From the NCBI RefSeq assembly GCF_030691135.1, contig NZ_JAUYFA010000031.1, forward strand, positions 23,289 through 87,288: a DNA stretch of 64,000 nucleotides, given 5' to 3'. The number at the start of each line of letters is the position of its first letter. Within the stretch, counting starts at the first letter, position 1. The DNA comes from Phreatobacter sp. (GTDB taxonomy: Bacteria > Pseudomonadota > Alphaproteobacteria > Rhizobiales > Phreatobacteraceae). The position numbers were made by a program, and so were the translations under genes. Of this stretch, positions 15,902-24,425 are shown piece after piece. The notes under the pieces were generated by a model, which had not been told where the DNA came from, did not search any database, and worked only from the letters and a program-made list of their open reading frames with translations.

Positions 15902-17107
15902 TCAGATCGCCTCGACGAGGGCCATGCCCTCGCCGCGCCAGTGCCCGACGGAGGTGACGACCGCCTGCTTGACCTTGCGGGTCATGCGCGCCTCGTCCTT
16001 GGAACCGCCGATCGGCGGGACGGCCTCGCCGCGCGCCACCATCATCGCCGCCAGCGCGACATTCGCCGGGAAGGTCGCCTCGACGCTGTGGCCGATGACC
16101 GAGCCGGTGGCCCGTGTCGGCACCCGCCGCTGGTCGAGAATGTCGCGCTCGATGGCCATTGCACCGCTGACGCCGGTGGCGCCGGAGACGACCACCGTGG
16201 CGCCGGGAATGAGGCCGGGCGAGATCTCGTTCCACTGCACGGCCATGGAATGCTCAGCATCCCCGTCCTTGCGGCGGGTGCGGTCGGAGGACACCCTGGC
16301 GAGCCTGGCGATGGGCTTGGCGCCGCGCTTCTCGGCATGTTCGCGCGCCTCGATCACGAGGAAGGCGCCGACCGAGCCGAGAATCGTACCGCCGCCGTCC
16401 TTCGGCCGCTCCCAGACCGGCACCCAGGGCCCGGTCCAGTTCATGTGGCCGAGCTCGAAATGCAGGATCGTGTCCGGCCGCTCCGCCGAATAGGCGCCGC
16501 CCACCAGGAAGATGTCGCCCTGCGCGGCATGGCAGCGGCCGAGGGCGACGCGCACCGCGTCGACGCCCGCCATCTCCTCGCCCATGAAGGTGCGAGAGGA
16601 GCCGACGACGCCATGGACGATGGAGATGTTGCCGGCGAGGAGGTTGGAGAGCTGGGCGAGGAACAGCGTCGGACGCAGGTCGTTCATCAGCCGCTCGTTG
16701 AGGAACTTGCCGGGCTCGTTGGAGGCCTCCAGCCCCGACAGGATCTGCCCGTCGACGGCATAGTCGCGCTCGCCGCCGCCGGCGGCGACGATCATGTGCA
16801 TCGACTTCAACAGGTCGTCCTGGCCCTTGACCCCGGCATTCTCCAGTGCGAGGCCGGCGGCATAGGTGCCGAGGCGCTGCCAGCCCTCCATCTGCCGGCG
16901 GTCGCCGCGGTCAGGAATCTGCTTGGCGAGGTCCAGCGCGACGGCGGGATGGACATGATAGGGCGCATGGGTGGTCGAATCGAGTTTCAGCCACGTCTCG
17001 CGGTCGCCGTTCAGGGCGTCCCAGTGGGCATCGAGCCCCTCTCCGAGCGCGGAGACGAGGCCGATCCCGGTGATCCAGGCCTCACGTTCCGGGGCAATTG
17101 CCATCAT
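15902..17107 (-). CDS. fabF2XL: beta-ketoacyl-ACP synthase-like protein lacking the active-site Cys, FabF2XL type
   Basis: A 401-residue thiolase-fold protein clearly related to FabF, but the nucleophile region reads VHGVVGSSRTFMG (164-176), with Ser around position 170-171 where Cys is expected. The first His motif (NAHGT) is replaced by VVSGATGVSGAM, while the second, GSVIGHSVEATF, is kept. This resembles a chain-length-factor partner, as in type II polyketide synthases, which pairs with an active ketosynthase and sets chain length. It sits between fabZXL and fabF1XL, 9 bp from the former. Pairing with the active FabF1XL is inference. Confidence 0.85.
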   Translation of the reverse strand: MMAIAPEREAWITGIGLVSALGEGLDAHWDALNGDRETWLKLDSTTHAPYHVHPAVALDLAKQIPDRGDRRQMEGWQRLGTYAAGLALENAGVKGQDDLLKSMHMIVAAGGGERDYAVDGQILSGLEASNEPGKFLNERLMNDLRPTLFLAQLSNLLAGNISIVHGVVGSSRTFMGEEMAGVDAVRVALGRCHAAQGDIFLVGGAYSAERPDTILHFELGHMNWTGPWVPVWERPKDGGGTILGSVGAFLVIEAREHAEKRGAKPIARLARVSSDRTRRKDGDAEHSMAVQWNEISPGLIPGATVVVSGATGVSGAMAIERDILDQRRVPTRATGSVIGHSVEATFPANVALAAMMVARGEAVPPIGGSKDEARMTRKVKQAVVTSVGHWRGEGMALVEAI

Positions 17108-17116
17108 GCACTCCCT

Positions 17117-17590
17117 TCAGGCCGTTTCCAGCTTCTCGAACGGGAACTGGAGACGTTCCCCCCACTCGCGGATCATCGAGGCGAATTTCGGATCGGGGAA
17201 GGTTTTCACCGCGAACTTGATTTCCGCCTCGGCGACCTTCTTGCCCTCGCGGGTGATGAAGGCCTTCGTGACCGCATAGCCCGACCCGTCGCCGATCATT
17301 TCCGCATGCACGACGAGCGGCGTCGAGGGCTGCACGAAGTCACGCATCTTGGTGCTGTTGGTGCCGACCAGAAAGGGCATGGCGGTGAGGCCGTTCAGAC
17401 CGAGGATCAGCCAGCCCGAGGCCTGCGCCATCGCCTCGATCATCAGCACGCCCGGCAGGAGCGGATAGCCGGGGAAATGGCCCTCGAACACCGGACTTTC
17501 GGCAGGAACATCCGCCGCCGCCGTCAGGGTCCTGGCCTGCGCGTCGAAGGAGACGACGCGCGTGATCATCTGGAAGTATTCGAGCCGCAT
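17117..17590 (-). CDS. fabZXL: 3-hydroxyacyl-ACP dehydratase, FabZXL type
   Basis: A 157-residue hotdog-fold dehydratase with the FabZ signature FEGHFPGYPLLPGVLMIEAM (35-54): His38 and Glu52 are the expected catalytic pair, the Glu marking FabZ rather than FabA. It dehydrates beta-hydroxyacyl-ACP in the very-long-chain elongation cycle. The ATG at 17590 (MRLEYFQMITRV) fits family length; the frame is open much further upstream, but that part overlaps acpXL in another frame and looks non-coding. A hairpin lies in the gap to acpXL. Confidence 0.87.
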   Translation of the reverse strand: MRLEYFQMITRVVSFDAQARTLTAAADVPAESPVFEGHFPGYPLLPGVLMIEAMAQASGWLILGLNGLTAMPFLVGTNSTKMRDFVQPSTPLVVHAEMIGDGSGYAVTKAFITREGKKVAEAEIKFAVKTFPDPKFASMIREWGERLQFPFEKLETA

Positions 17591-17642
17591 GGGAGGATTG
17601 ATCTCCCGTGCCGGGAGGCTTTCGAAAGGGTTGGATGACGAA

Positions 17643-17665
17643 ACCGGCCGGGGGGGCCGGCCGGT
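17643..17665 (-). terminator. GC-rich hairpin between acpXL and fabZXL (attenuator candidate)
   Basis: ACCGGCC (17643-17649) pairs perfectly with GGCCGGT (17659-17665). Read on the minus strand, the stem is followed only by TTTCGTC. It could reduce read-through from the carrier protein gene into the enzyme genes, but the U-tract is poor. Confidence 0.35.
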
Positions 17666-17705
17666 GATGCAGAATGAACTGTGGCGGGCCGGCGGACCGC
17701 CGGGA

Positions 17706-17987
17706 TCAAGCGCCCTTGGCAGCGACCAGCTCGTCGATCTTGCCGCACAGCGCGCCGAGGACGAAATAGTCTTCCGTCTTCGCCTTGCCCTCGTTGACCT
17801 CCTGCGTCCACTTTTCGAGCGGCAGCTTGATGCCGAATGCCTTGTCGATGGCGAAGGCGATGTCGAGGAAGTCGAGCGAATCGATACCGAGATCGTCGAT
17901 CGCGTGGCTCTCGGACGTGATCTTCTCAAGCGGGATGTCACACGTTTCCGAGATGATCTTCGAGACGGTTTCGAAGGTGGACGACAT
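17706..17987 (-). CDS. acpXL: acyl carrier protein AcpXL
   Basis: A 93-residue acidic carrier protein with the phosphopantetheine site GIDSLDFLD; Ser37 should carry the prosthetic group. The sequence closely follows what I know of rhizobial AcpXL, including [20 protein letters not shown] and a longer C-terminus ([20 protein letters not shown]) than the housekeeping AcpP. AcpXL carries the 27-hydroxyoctacosanoate-type chain that LpxXL places on lipid A. It is the first gene of the leftward arm and faces the adh2XL-lpxXL arm. Confidence 0.93.
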   Translation of the reverse strand: MSSTFETVSKIISETCDIPLEKITSESHAIDDLGIDSLDFLDIAFAIDKAFGIKLPLEKWTQEVNEGKAKTEDYFVLGALCGKIDELVAAKGA

Positions 17988-18314
17988 GGTGGCGCAATCT
18001 CCGTGGCGGCCGTCAGATGGTGATCAAAGCGGCACGAAACAAGGCAATCGCCCGTACAGGGCGCCCCGAATAGGAAGCTGCTGCTATAGATGAGGCGGCA
18101 GGCCGCATCAACCCTTCGTCTCGTGTCCCCGGCCACAGCGGCGGTGATGGTGCTGCACGCCGTCGGCGCCCGGGCGCGCGCGTCCTTCGGCGGGCGTCCT
18201 TCGGTTGACGAGCCCGCCCCGGGCCTTTAGGCACCGGCGCCTTGCATTCTTTGCTGGCGCGGCGGCCCGATCTGCCACACAGCGGGCTATTCCGCCCTGA
18301 AGAGGATCATCCCC
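17988..18314. other. 327-bp divergent promoter region of the very-long-chain lipid A locus
   Basis: It separates acpXL (leftward) from the Adh2XL-type gene (rightward) and must hold promoters for both arms. I see no confident hexamers, tRNA or hairpin with a U-tract. Base composition is GC-rich throughout. No gene is seen on either strand. Confidence 0.5.
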
Positions 18315-19337
18315 ATGCGCGCCCTTCGCCTCCACGGTGACCGCGACCTCCGCATCGAGGAGATCGCGGACGCCCCCGCCCCGGCCCGCGGCGAGGTCCG
18401 CATCAAGGTCGCGGCCGTCGCGCTCAACCATATCGACGTCTGGGGATTCCGCGGCATGGCCTTCGCAAAGCGCCAGATGCCGCTGGTGGTGGGCGCCGAG
18501 GCCTCCGGCACCATCGAGAGCATCGGCGACGGCGTCACCGCGTTCAAGGCCGGCGACAAGGTCGTCATGTTCGGCGCCAAGACCTGCGGCACCTGTCAGT
18601 TCTGCCGCGCCGGCCAGGACAACCTGTGCACCGACGTGCAGGGCATCATGGGCTTCCACATCGACGGGTTCGCGCGCGAATATGTGACGATGGAGGCCCG
18701 CCACGTCGTCCAGGTGCCCGCCGCCGTGTCGTTGCGCGATGCCGCCACCGCTGCGATCACCTTCTCCACCGTGGAGCACATGCTCTTCGACAATTGCCGG
18801 CTGCAGCCAGGCGAGACCGTCCTCGTCCAGGCCGGCGGATCGGGCATCGGCACTGTCGCGATCAAGGTCGCGAAGGCGCTCGGCTGCACGGTGATCACGA
18901 CGGTCGGTGACGACGACAAGGTCGCCAAGGCGCTCGCCATCGGCGCCGACCACGCCATCAACTACCGCACCGAGCGGTTCGAGGGCGTGGTGCGCAAGAT
19001 CACGAAGAAGAAGGGCGTCGACGTCGCCTTCGAACATACCGGCGCCGACACGTTCAACCAGTCGCTGTTCTGCCTCCGCCGCGGCGGCAGGCTCGCCACC
19101 TGCGGCGCCACGTCGGGCGCCACCATCACCTTCAACCTGATGCAGCTCTTCCAGCAGCAGTACAAGATCTTCGGCTCGTTCGGCGCCCCCATCCGCGCCA
19201 TCGCCGACGGCCTGAAGCGCATCGAGGCGGGCGTCACCCCGGTGATCGACACCGAACTGCCGATGGACCGGTTCTCCGAGGCCCTCGATCGGCTCGAGGG
19301 CCGCAAGGTCTTCGGCAAGATCCTCGTCCAGATCTGA
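18315..19337 (+). CDS. adh2XL: zinc-type MDR dehydrogenase, Adh2XL type
   Basis: A 340-residue medium-chain dehydrogenase/reductase. The structural zinc loop is intact (Cys91, Cys94, Cys97, Cys105 in CGTCQFCRAGQDNLC) and the nucleotide-binding motif is QAGGSGIGTVAI. The usual catalytic zinc ligands appear lost: the GxCGTD position reads LNHID and the GHE position reads GAE (60-62). It may therefore act as a zinc-independent enoyl or quinone-type reductase. In rhizobia a gene of this family sits in the acpXL cluster before lpxXL, and here it precedes lpxXL by 12 bp. A role in the last reduction of the acyl cycle is inference. Confidence 0.83.
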   Translation: MRALRLHGDRDLRIEEIADAPAPARGEVRIKVAAVALNHIDVWGFRGMAFAKRQMPLVVGAEASGTIESIGDGVTAFKAGDKVVMFGAKTCGTCQFCRAGQDNLCTDVQGIMGFHIDGFAREYVTMEARHVVQVPAAVSLRDAATAAITFSTVEHMLFDNCRLQPGETVLVQAGGSGIGTVAIKVAKALGCTVITTVGDDDKVAKALAIGADHAINYRTERFEGVVRKITKKKGVDVAFEHTGADTFNQSLFCLRRGGRLATCGATSGATITFNLMQLFQQQYKIFGSFGAPIRAIADGLKRIEAGVTPVIDTELPMDRFSEALDRLEGRKVFGKILVQI

Positions 19338-19349
19338 CGGCGGCTAGCC

Positions 19350-20264
19350 GTGGTCCGCTGGATCCGCCACAACTACCCCGCCGCCATGCTGCCGTTCGAC
19401 TGGGTCGTCGGCATGCTTGTGCTCGGCGCGCTGCGGGCCATCAGCGCGCTCGGCCCCGACAGGGCGAGCGACATCGGCGCCTGGATCCTGCCGCGGCTCG
19501 GTCGCCTGCTGCCGGTCAACCGCACCGGCTACGCCAACCTGAAGGCGGCCTTTCCCGAGAAGCCGGAAGCCGAGATCCAGGCGATCCTCGACGGCTGCTG
19601 GCAGAATCTCGGCCGCACCGCCTTCGAATATGCCTGCATGGACGATCTCTGGGACTATGATCCCGCAAGGCCCAACGACGGCCGCATCGTCACCGACGAC
19701 GTCGCCCTCTACGAGCGGCTGCGCGACGACGGCAAGCCGGCCATCTTCTTCGCCGCCCATCTCGCCAACTGGGAGATGCCGGCGGTGGCCGCCGCCGCCC
19801 ACGGTCTCGACACGACGGCGCTCTACCGCATGCCGAACAACCGGTTCGTCGCCCGCGCCATCCACCGGATCCGCGGCAAGACCATGGGCAAGCTGGTCGC
19901 CTCCGGCGGCAGCGGCGTGCTCCAGCTGGCCCGCGAGCTCGAGGCGAACAACCATGTCGGCATGCTGATCGACCAGCATCTCCAGCGCGGCGTCGACGTC
20001 ACCTTCTTCGGCCGGCCCGCCAAGGCGAACCCGACCGCGGCCAGGCTCGCCCGCGAATTCGATTGCCCGGTCCACGGCGTCCGCGTCATCCGCCTGCCCG
20101 GCAACCGCTTCCGGCTGGAGGCGACGGAGGAGCTCGTCCTTCCCCGGGACGGCGAAGGCCGCGTCGACGTCAAGGCGACGATGCAGATGCTGACCGACAT
20201 CGTCGAGGGCTGGGTCCGCGAACATCCCGAGCAATGGCTCTGGTTGCACCGCCGCTGGCGGTGA
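19350..20264 (+). CDS. lpxXL: lipid A very-long-chain acyltransferase LpxXL
   Basis: A 304-residue lysophospholipid acyltransferase-family protein with the HX4E catalytic motif HLANWE (His137, Glu142), the IDQH segment and the C-terminal REHPEQWLWLHRRW block typical of LpxL/LpxM enzymes. An N-terminal hydrophobic helix (about 13-33) anchors it to the inner membrane. Position next to adh2XL and divergent from acpXL identifies it as the secondary acyltransferase that adds the very-long-chain hydroxy acid to lipid A. The start is GTG at 19350, 12 bp after the preceding stop. Confidence 0.9.
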   Translation: MVRWIRHNYPAAMLPFDWVVGMLVLGALRAISALGPDRASDIGAWILPRLGRLLPVNRTGYANLKAAFPEKPEAEIQAILDGCWQNLGRTAFEYACMDDLWDYDPARPNDGRIVTDDVALYERLRDDGKPAIFFAAHLANWEMPAVAAAAHGLDTTALYRMPNNRFVARAIHRIRGKTMGKLVASGGSGVLQLARELEANNHVGMLIDQHLQRGVDVTFFGRPAKANPTAARLAREFDCPVHGVRVIRLPGNRFRLEATEELVLPRDGEGRVDVKATMQMLTDIVEGWVREHPEQWLWLHRRWR

Positions 20265-20417
20265 CGGCACCGCCCGACGGCTCCGGCCAGGTCACGGACA
20301 GCCACCGGCGAGCCTCGTCCCAATGGGATGGTTAATGACCGTTTCCGATTGCACGCATTTTACGAAAACGTCGTAGCAATCTATCGCCCCTAAGGTCGTG
20401 GTTCGGAAACGTGCCCC

Positions 20418-20423
20418 AGGAGG
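20418..20423 (+). promoter_or_regulatory. RBS fixing the TadG-like start
   Basis: A perfect AGGAGG lies 5 bases before ATG 20429. It rules against the upstream in-frame GTG at 20411, which lies before this RBS. Confidence 0.75.
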
Positions 20424-20428
20424 CTGGC

Positions 20429-21502
20429 ATGACCATCATGGACCAGGATCGTCTGAAGAAATTCGCCACCGACCGGCGCGGAAATGTCGCCATGACGCTG
20501 GCGCTGGCCGCGGTACCGCTGTTCGCGACCGTCGGCGGTGCGGTCGATTTTCACCGCGCGTCGCGGGACGCCGCCGAACTGCAGGGCGCCTTCGATGCCG
20601 CGGCGCTCGCCGGCGTGCGCCAGGCCGCCCTCGGTGATGCCGCGGTCAAGCAGACCGCCCAGAGACATATCGACGGCCACCTTTCCGGCCACCTGAAGAG
20701 CTATCCGGTGGCGATCGAAACCTCGGACGGCGGCAAGACGGTGCGCATCCGCACCGACGGCGCCACGATGCCGACGTCGATCCTCGGCGTCATCGGCATG
20801 CCGACCCTCAACGTCGTGGCGAAGTCGGCGGCGACCTCGACCACCTTTCACACCGTGACCAGCGCCAAGCCGATCATGGCCGAACTCGATCCGGAGGCCG
20901 GCGACTACAACCGCATGTATGTCTATTGCTTCGACAAGAGCCGCCAGAACCATGCCGATTTCGGCCGCTCGCAGATGACGGCCATCGCCGACAATGCCGG
21001 CACGAAGTACAATTTCAACATGCCCGCCTGCAAGCAGGGCGAGACGATCTCCTACCGCCTCTACAACGTCCGCAACGCCCGGACCAAGCCGCTTCTGTGG
21101 GACAACGCGACCCCCGGCACGCTGATCCCCAACAACCCGGCGGACTGGGCCTCGCCCTGGTCCAACAACCTCTCCTACAACTACTATTCCGACACGACCC
21201 TGACCGCCGGGGTGCCGACGCACAATTTCACCAATGCCGTTCCGATCCTGGAGACGGTGATCTGCGACAACCTCGGTCAGTGCAAGGCCAAGGGGCAGGG
21301 CGGCATCATTCCCGAAGGCAAGAACCGCACGCCGCAGCAGGCCACGAAGGCCTGCGAGCCCGGCAAGTTCATGTATTTCGGCTGGGAAGACCGCCCGCCG
21401 GGCTATGGCTGGACCGACGGCGACTATGACGACATCCGCGTCATCGTCGAATGCCCGAAGGTCAGCAGCACGGCCACAACCGTCGTCCGTCTGATCGAGT
21501 AA
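20429..21502 (+). CDS. TadE/TadG-like pilus-assembly-type membrane protein
   Basis: A 357-residue protein with the TadE/TadG N-terminus: a basic stretch ending in DRRGNVAMTLALAAVPLFAT (15-34), which forms the only transmembrane helix, then VGGAVDFHRASRDAAELQGAFDAAALAG, the helical spine typical of these minor pseudopilins. The rest is a periplasmic domain with a few Cys and no known motif. The start is set by AGGAGG at 20418. No other tad, flp or cpa genes are in the window, so it is an orphan TadG-like protein; its role in adhesion or a Flp pilus is only family-based. Confidence 0.8.
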   Translation: MTIMDQDRLKKFATDRRGNVAMTLALAAVPLFATVGGAVDFHRASRDAAELQGAFDAAALAGVRQAALGDAAVKQTAQRHIDGHLSGHLKSYPVAIETSDGGKTVRIRTDGATMPTSILGVIGMPTLNVVAKSAATSTTFHTVTSAKPIMAELDPEAGDYNRMYVYCFDKSRQNHADFGRSQMTAIADNAGTKYNFNMPACKQGETISYRLYNVRNARTKPLLWDNATPGTLIPNNPADWASPWSNNLSYNYYSDTTLTAGVPTHNFTNAVPILETVICDNLGQCKAKGQGGIIPEGKNRTPQQATKACEPGKFMYFGWEDRPPGYGWTDGDYDDIRVIVECPKVSSTATTVVRLIE

Positions 21503-21513
21503 CCCGGCGCGCG

Positions 21514-21537
21514 GCCGACCGGAGCCTGCCGGTCGGC
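21514..21537 (+). terminator. perfect 9-bp hairpin after the TadG-like gene
   Basis: GCCGACCGG (21514-21522) and CCGGTCGGC (21529-21537) form a strong stem with a 6-base loop 11 bp after the stop. There is no U-tract, so it may be a Rho-assisted or 3'-stabilising structure rather than an intrinsic terminator. Confidence 0.4.
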
Positions 21538-21640
21538 TGCAGCGGGAGAACAGCCGCGCGGGGCGGACGCTTTCCTCGGGCTCGGGCCCGCCCTAAGAAG
21601 AGGGCATGCTCCTGCCCATCACATCCCCTGCCCCCGCCCC

Positions 21641-22774
21641 ATGACAGACTGGTCCATTGATGCCGTCGTGATCGGCGCCGGGGTCGTCGGCCTCGCCGCC
21701 GCCCGCCGCCTGGCGCTCGCCGGGCTCGACACCCTCGTCCTCGAGGCGGCCGACGCCATCGGCACCGGCACCTCCTCGCGCAACAGCGAGGTCATCCACG
21801 CCTCGCTCTACTACCCGACCGGCTCGATCAAGGCCGCCGCCTGCCTGCGCGGCAAGCAGCTCCTCTACCGCTACTGTGCCGACCGCGGCGTGAAGGCGAA
21901 GGCCTGCGGCAAGCTGATGGTGGCGACGTCGGAAGACCAGTTGCCGAAGCTTCAGGCGATCTGGGACCAGGCCCATGTCAACGGCGTCGAGGGCCTGTCC
22001 TGGAAGACGGCGGACGAGGTGCGCGCCCTGGAGCCGGAAGTCTCCTGCATCCGCGCCTTCTTCTCAGCCTCGACCGGCATCGTCGACAGCCACGGCTTCA
22101 TGCTGGCGCTGCAGGGCGACCTCGAGAATGCCGGCGGCATGGTCGCCTTCGAGACCCCCATCCTCGGGGCGAGCGTGACGGCGGACGGCATCGTGCTGCG
22201 CACCGGCGGCGCCGAGGCGGCCGAGATCACGGCCCGCATCGTCGTCAATGCGGCGGGCCACTACGCCCCGAAATTCCTGGCGGCGCTGGAGGGCTTCCCC
22301 CCGCAGCACAGGCCGAAACAATGGTATGCCAAGGGCAACTACTTCTCCCTCGTCGGCCGCCAGCCCTTCTCCCGCCTCGTCTATCCCATGCCCGACGGCG
22401 CCGGGCTCGGCGTCCACGCCACCATCGACCTGCAGGGCCGCTGCCGCTTCGGGCCGGACGTGGAATGGGTGGAGAGCGAGAACGACCTCGTCGTCGATCC
22501 GCGGCGCTCCGACGGCTTCTATGCCGCCATCCGCGCCTATTGGCCGGATCTGCCCGACGGCGCCCTGCAGCCGGACTATTCCGGCATCCGGCCGAAGCTG
22601 CATGGGCCGGGCATGCCGATGCCCGATTTCCGGGTCGATGGCCCCGAGGTTCACGGCATCCCCCGCCTGGTCAACCTGCTGGGCATCGAGAGCCCGGGCC
22701 TGACCGCCTCCCTCGCCCTCGCCGACCTCGTGGCAGCCCGCCTGGGCCTGCCCGCCCTGGAGACCGTGCCATGA
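21641..22774 (+). CDS. FAD-dependent oxidoreductase (DAO family, L-2-hydroxyglutarate oxidase-like)
   Basis: A 377-residue FAD enzyme with the dinucleotide-binding motif VVIGAGVVGLAAAR (9-22), the acidic end of strand 2 in LVLEAAD, and TSSRNSEVIHASLYYP (44-59), a segment found in LhgO/YgaF-like oxidases of the DAO superfamily. It should oxidise a 2-hydroxy or amino acid, passing electrons to oxygen or the respiratory chain. The stop overlaps the amidase start (ATGA). Association with an amidase, a racemase and an oligopeptide-type transporter suggests a step in degrading an amide or hydantoin; the substrate is not known. Confidence 0.83.
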   Translation: MTDWSIDAVVIGAGVVGLAAARRLALAGLDTLVLEAADAIGTGTSSRNSEVIHASLYYPTGSIKAAACLRGKQLLYRYCADRGVKAKACGKLMVATSEDQLPKLQAIWDQAHVNGVEGLSWKTADEVRALEPEVSCIRAFFSASTGIVDSHGFMLALQGDLENAGGMVAFETPILGASVTADGIVLRTGGAEAAEITARIVVNAAGHYAPKFLAALEGFPPQHRPKQWYAKGNYFSLVGRQPFSRLVYPMPDGAGLGVHATIDLQGRCRFGPDVEWVESENDLVVDPRRSDGFYAAIRAYWPDLPDGALQPDYSGIRPKLHGPGMPMPDFRVDGPEVHGIPRLVNLLGIESPGLTASLALADLVAARLGLPALETVP

Positions 22775-24174
22775 CCGAAGCTGCCACCGTCCTCGCCGCC
22801 GGCGCCGTCGTCACCGCCGAGGCCATCGCCGACGGTCGCACCAGCGCCCGGGCCGTGGTCGAGACGACGCTGGCGCGCATCGCCGCCGGCAACACCCGGC
22901 TCCATGCCTTCATCACGGTCCTCGCCGACGAGGCGCGTGCCGAGGCCGACATGCTCGATGCCCTCCAGGCCCGCGGCCAGCGCCGGGGACCCCTGCATGG
23001 CGTTCCCGTCGCGGTGAAGGACATCATCGACGTCTCCGGCCAGCGCACGCGCGCCGGGTCCATCACCCGCGACCACCTGCCGGCCGCCGCGGCCGACGCC
23101 TGGTGCGTGTCGCGTCTGCGGGCCGCCGGCGCCATCGTCGTCGGCAAGACGCACACGGTCGAATACGCCTTCGGCGGCTGGGGCACGAACCCGGTCGCCG
23201 GTACGCCGGTGAACCCCCATGACCGCGAGACCCACCGAGTCCCCGGCGGATCCTCATCCGGAACGGGCGTCGCGGTAAGTGCCGGCCTGGTTCCCATCGG
23301 CTTCGGCACCGATACCGGCGGCTCGGTCCGCCTGCCGGCCGCCTGGTGCGGCACGGTCGGCCACAAGACCTCGATGGGCCTCATCAGCCGGGCCGGAGTC
23401 GTGCCGCTGGCGTTGCATTTCGACACGATCGGCCCGCTGGCGCGCAGCGTGCGCGACGCCGCGGTGATGAGCCAGGTCATGCTCGGCTCCGATCCGGCCG
23501 ATGCTTCGACCGAGGGCGCTCCCGGTCTCGACCTCGTCGCCGGACTGGAAGCCGGCGTGCGCGGCCTGACGCTGGGTGGCCTCGCCCTCGATCCGGACAT
23601 CGCCGTCGACCCCGCCGTCGCCGCCAGCTTCAACGCAGCCGCCGCAGCCCTCGAAAAGGCCGGCGCCCGCCTCGTGTCCTTCGCCCTGCCCGACAGCCTG
23701 CGGACCTATGCCCAGGACGCCGGCGAACTGATGATGGTCGAGGGAGCCCACCACCACGGCGCCCTCGCGCGGGAGACCCCGTCCCGTCTCGGCGACTGGG
23801 CGGCGCGGCGCATCGGCGGCGGTTTCGACATTGCCGCCACGCGCTATTTCGCCGGGGTCGAGACGCGCCGGATCCGCATGGCCGCGGCGAACGCCTTGCT
23901 TGCCGACAACGGCATCGACGCCCTGATCCTGCCGACGACGCCGGCGCCCGCCGTGCCGCTGTCGCAGGTGGACGAGGCGGCGGCGCCCGGCATCTTCACC
24001 CGTTTCGCCAATTACCTCGAATGGTGCGGCGTCTCGGTGCCTGTCGCACCGACCACTGCGGGTCTGCCCGTCGGCTTCCAGATCGTCGCGCCGCAGTTCC
24101 GCGACGCCATGGCCCTGCGCATCGCCCGCAGCGTCGAGCAGGCTGTCGGCGGTCCGCTGCCGCTGCCGGGCTGA
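22771..24174 (+). CDS. amidase (amidase signature family)
   Basis: A 467-residue amidase-signature enzyme with the full Ser-cisSer-Lys triad: Lys83 in VAVKDIID, Ser161 in GGSSSGTG, and nucleophile Ser185 in TDTGGSVRLPA. These enzymes hydrolyse amides to acid plus ammonia; no sign of the GatA partner proteins is present. ATG overlaps the oxidoreductase stop, giving a coupled pair that precedes the transporter genes. A role in hydrolysing the imported compound is inference. Confidence 0.9.
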   Translation: MTEAATVLAAGAVVTAEAIADGRTSARAVVETTLARIAAGNTRLHAFITVLADEARAEADMLDALQARGQRRGPLHGVPVAVKDIIDVSGQRTRAGSITRDHLPAAAADAWCVSRLRAAGAIVVGKTHTVEYAFGGWGTNPVAGTPVNPHDRETHRVPGGSSSGTGVAVSAGLVPIGFGTDTGGSVRLPAAWCGTVGHKTSMGLISRAGVVPLALHFDTIGPLARSVRDAAVMSQVMLGSDPADASTEGAPGLDLVAGLEAGVRGLTLGGLALDPDIAVDPAVAASFNAAAAALEKAGARLVSFALPDSLRTYAQDAGELMMVEGAHHHGALARETPSRLGDWAARRIGGGFDIAATRYFAGVETRRIRMAAANALLADNGIDALILPTTPAPAVPLSQVDEAAAPGIFTRFANYLEWCGVSVPVAPTTAGLPVGFQIVAPQFRDAMALRIARSVEQAVGGPLPLPG

Positions 24175-24425
24175 TCGCCGCGCGCCCGTCTCCCAATTGC
24201 ACCGACGACACGACGCGGCAGAGTGATCATTTCCGCGGCGCTGGGCATTTGCGCATCTTGGTCTCTCCGTGAAATTGCTCAGAAATCGGGCAATCTGCAC
24301 ACCTGTACGGCATTTCTGCGTCGGCGACTGAAAGTCAGGCGCCAGGAAGCCGGATCAATCGGCTCTTTGGAATGGCTGGCATGTGCCTTGCCAGTCCAGC
24401 CGAGGAAGCACCAGGGAGACTTCGT

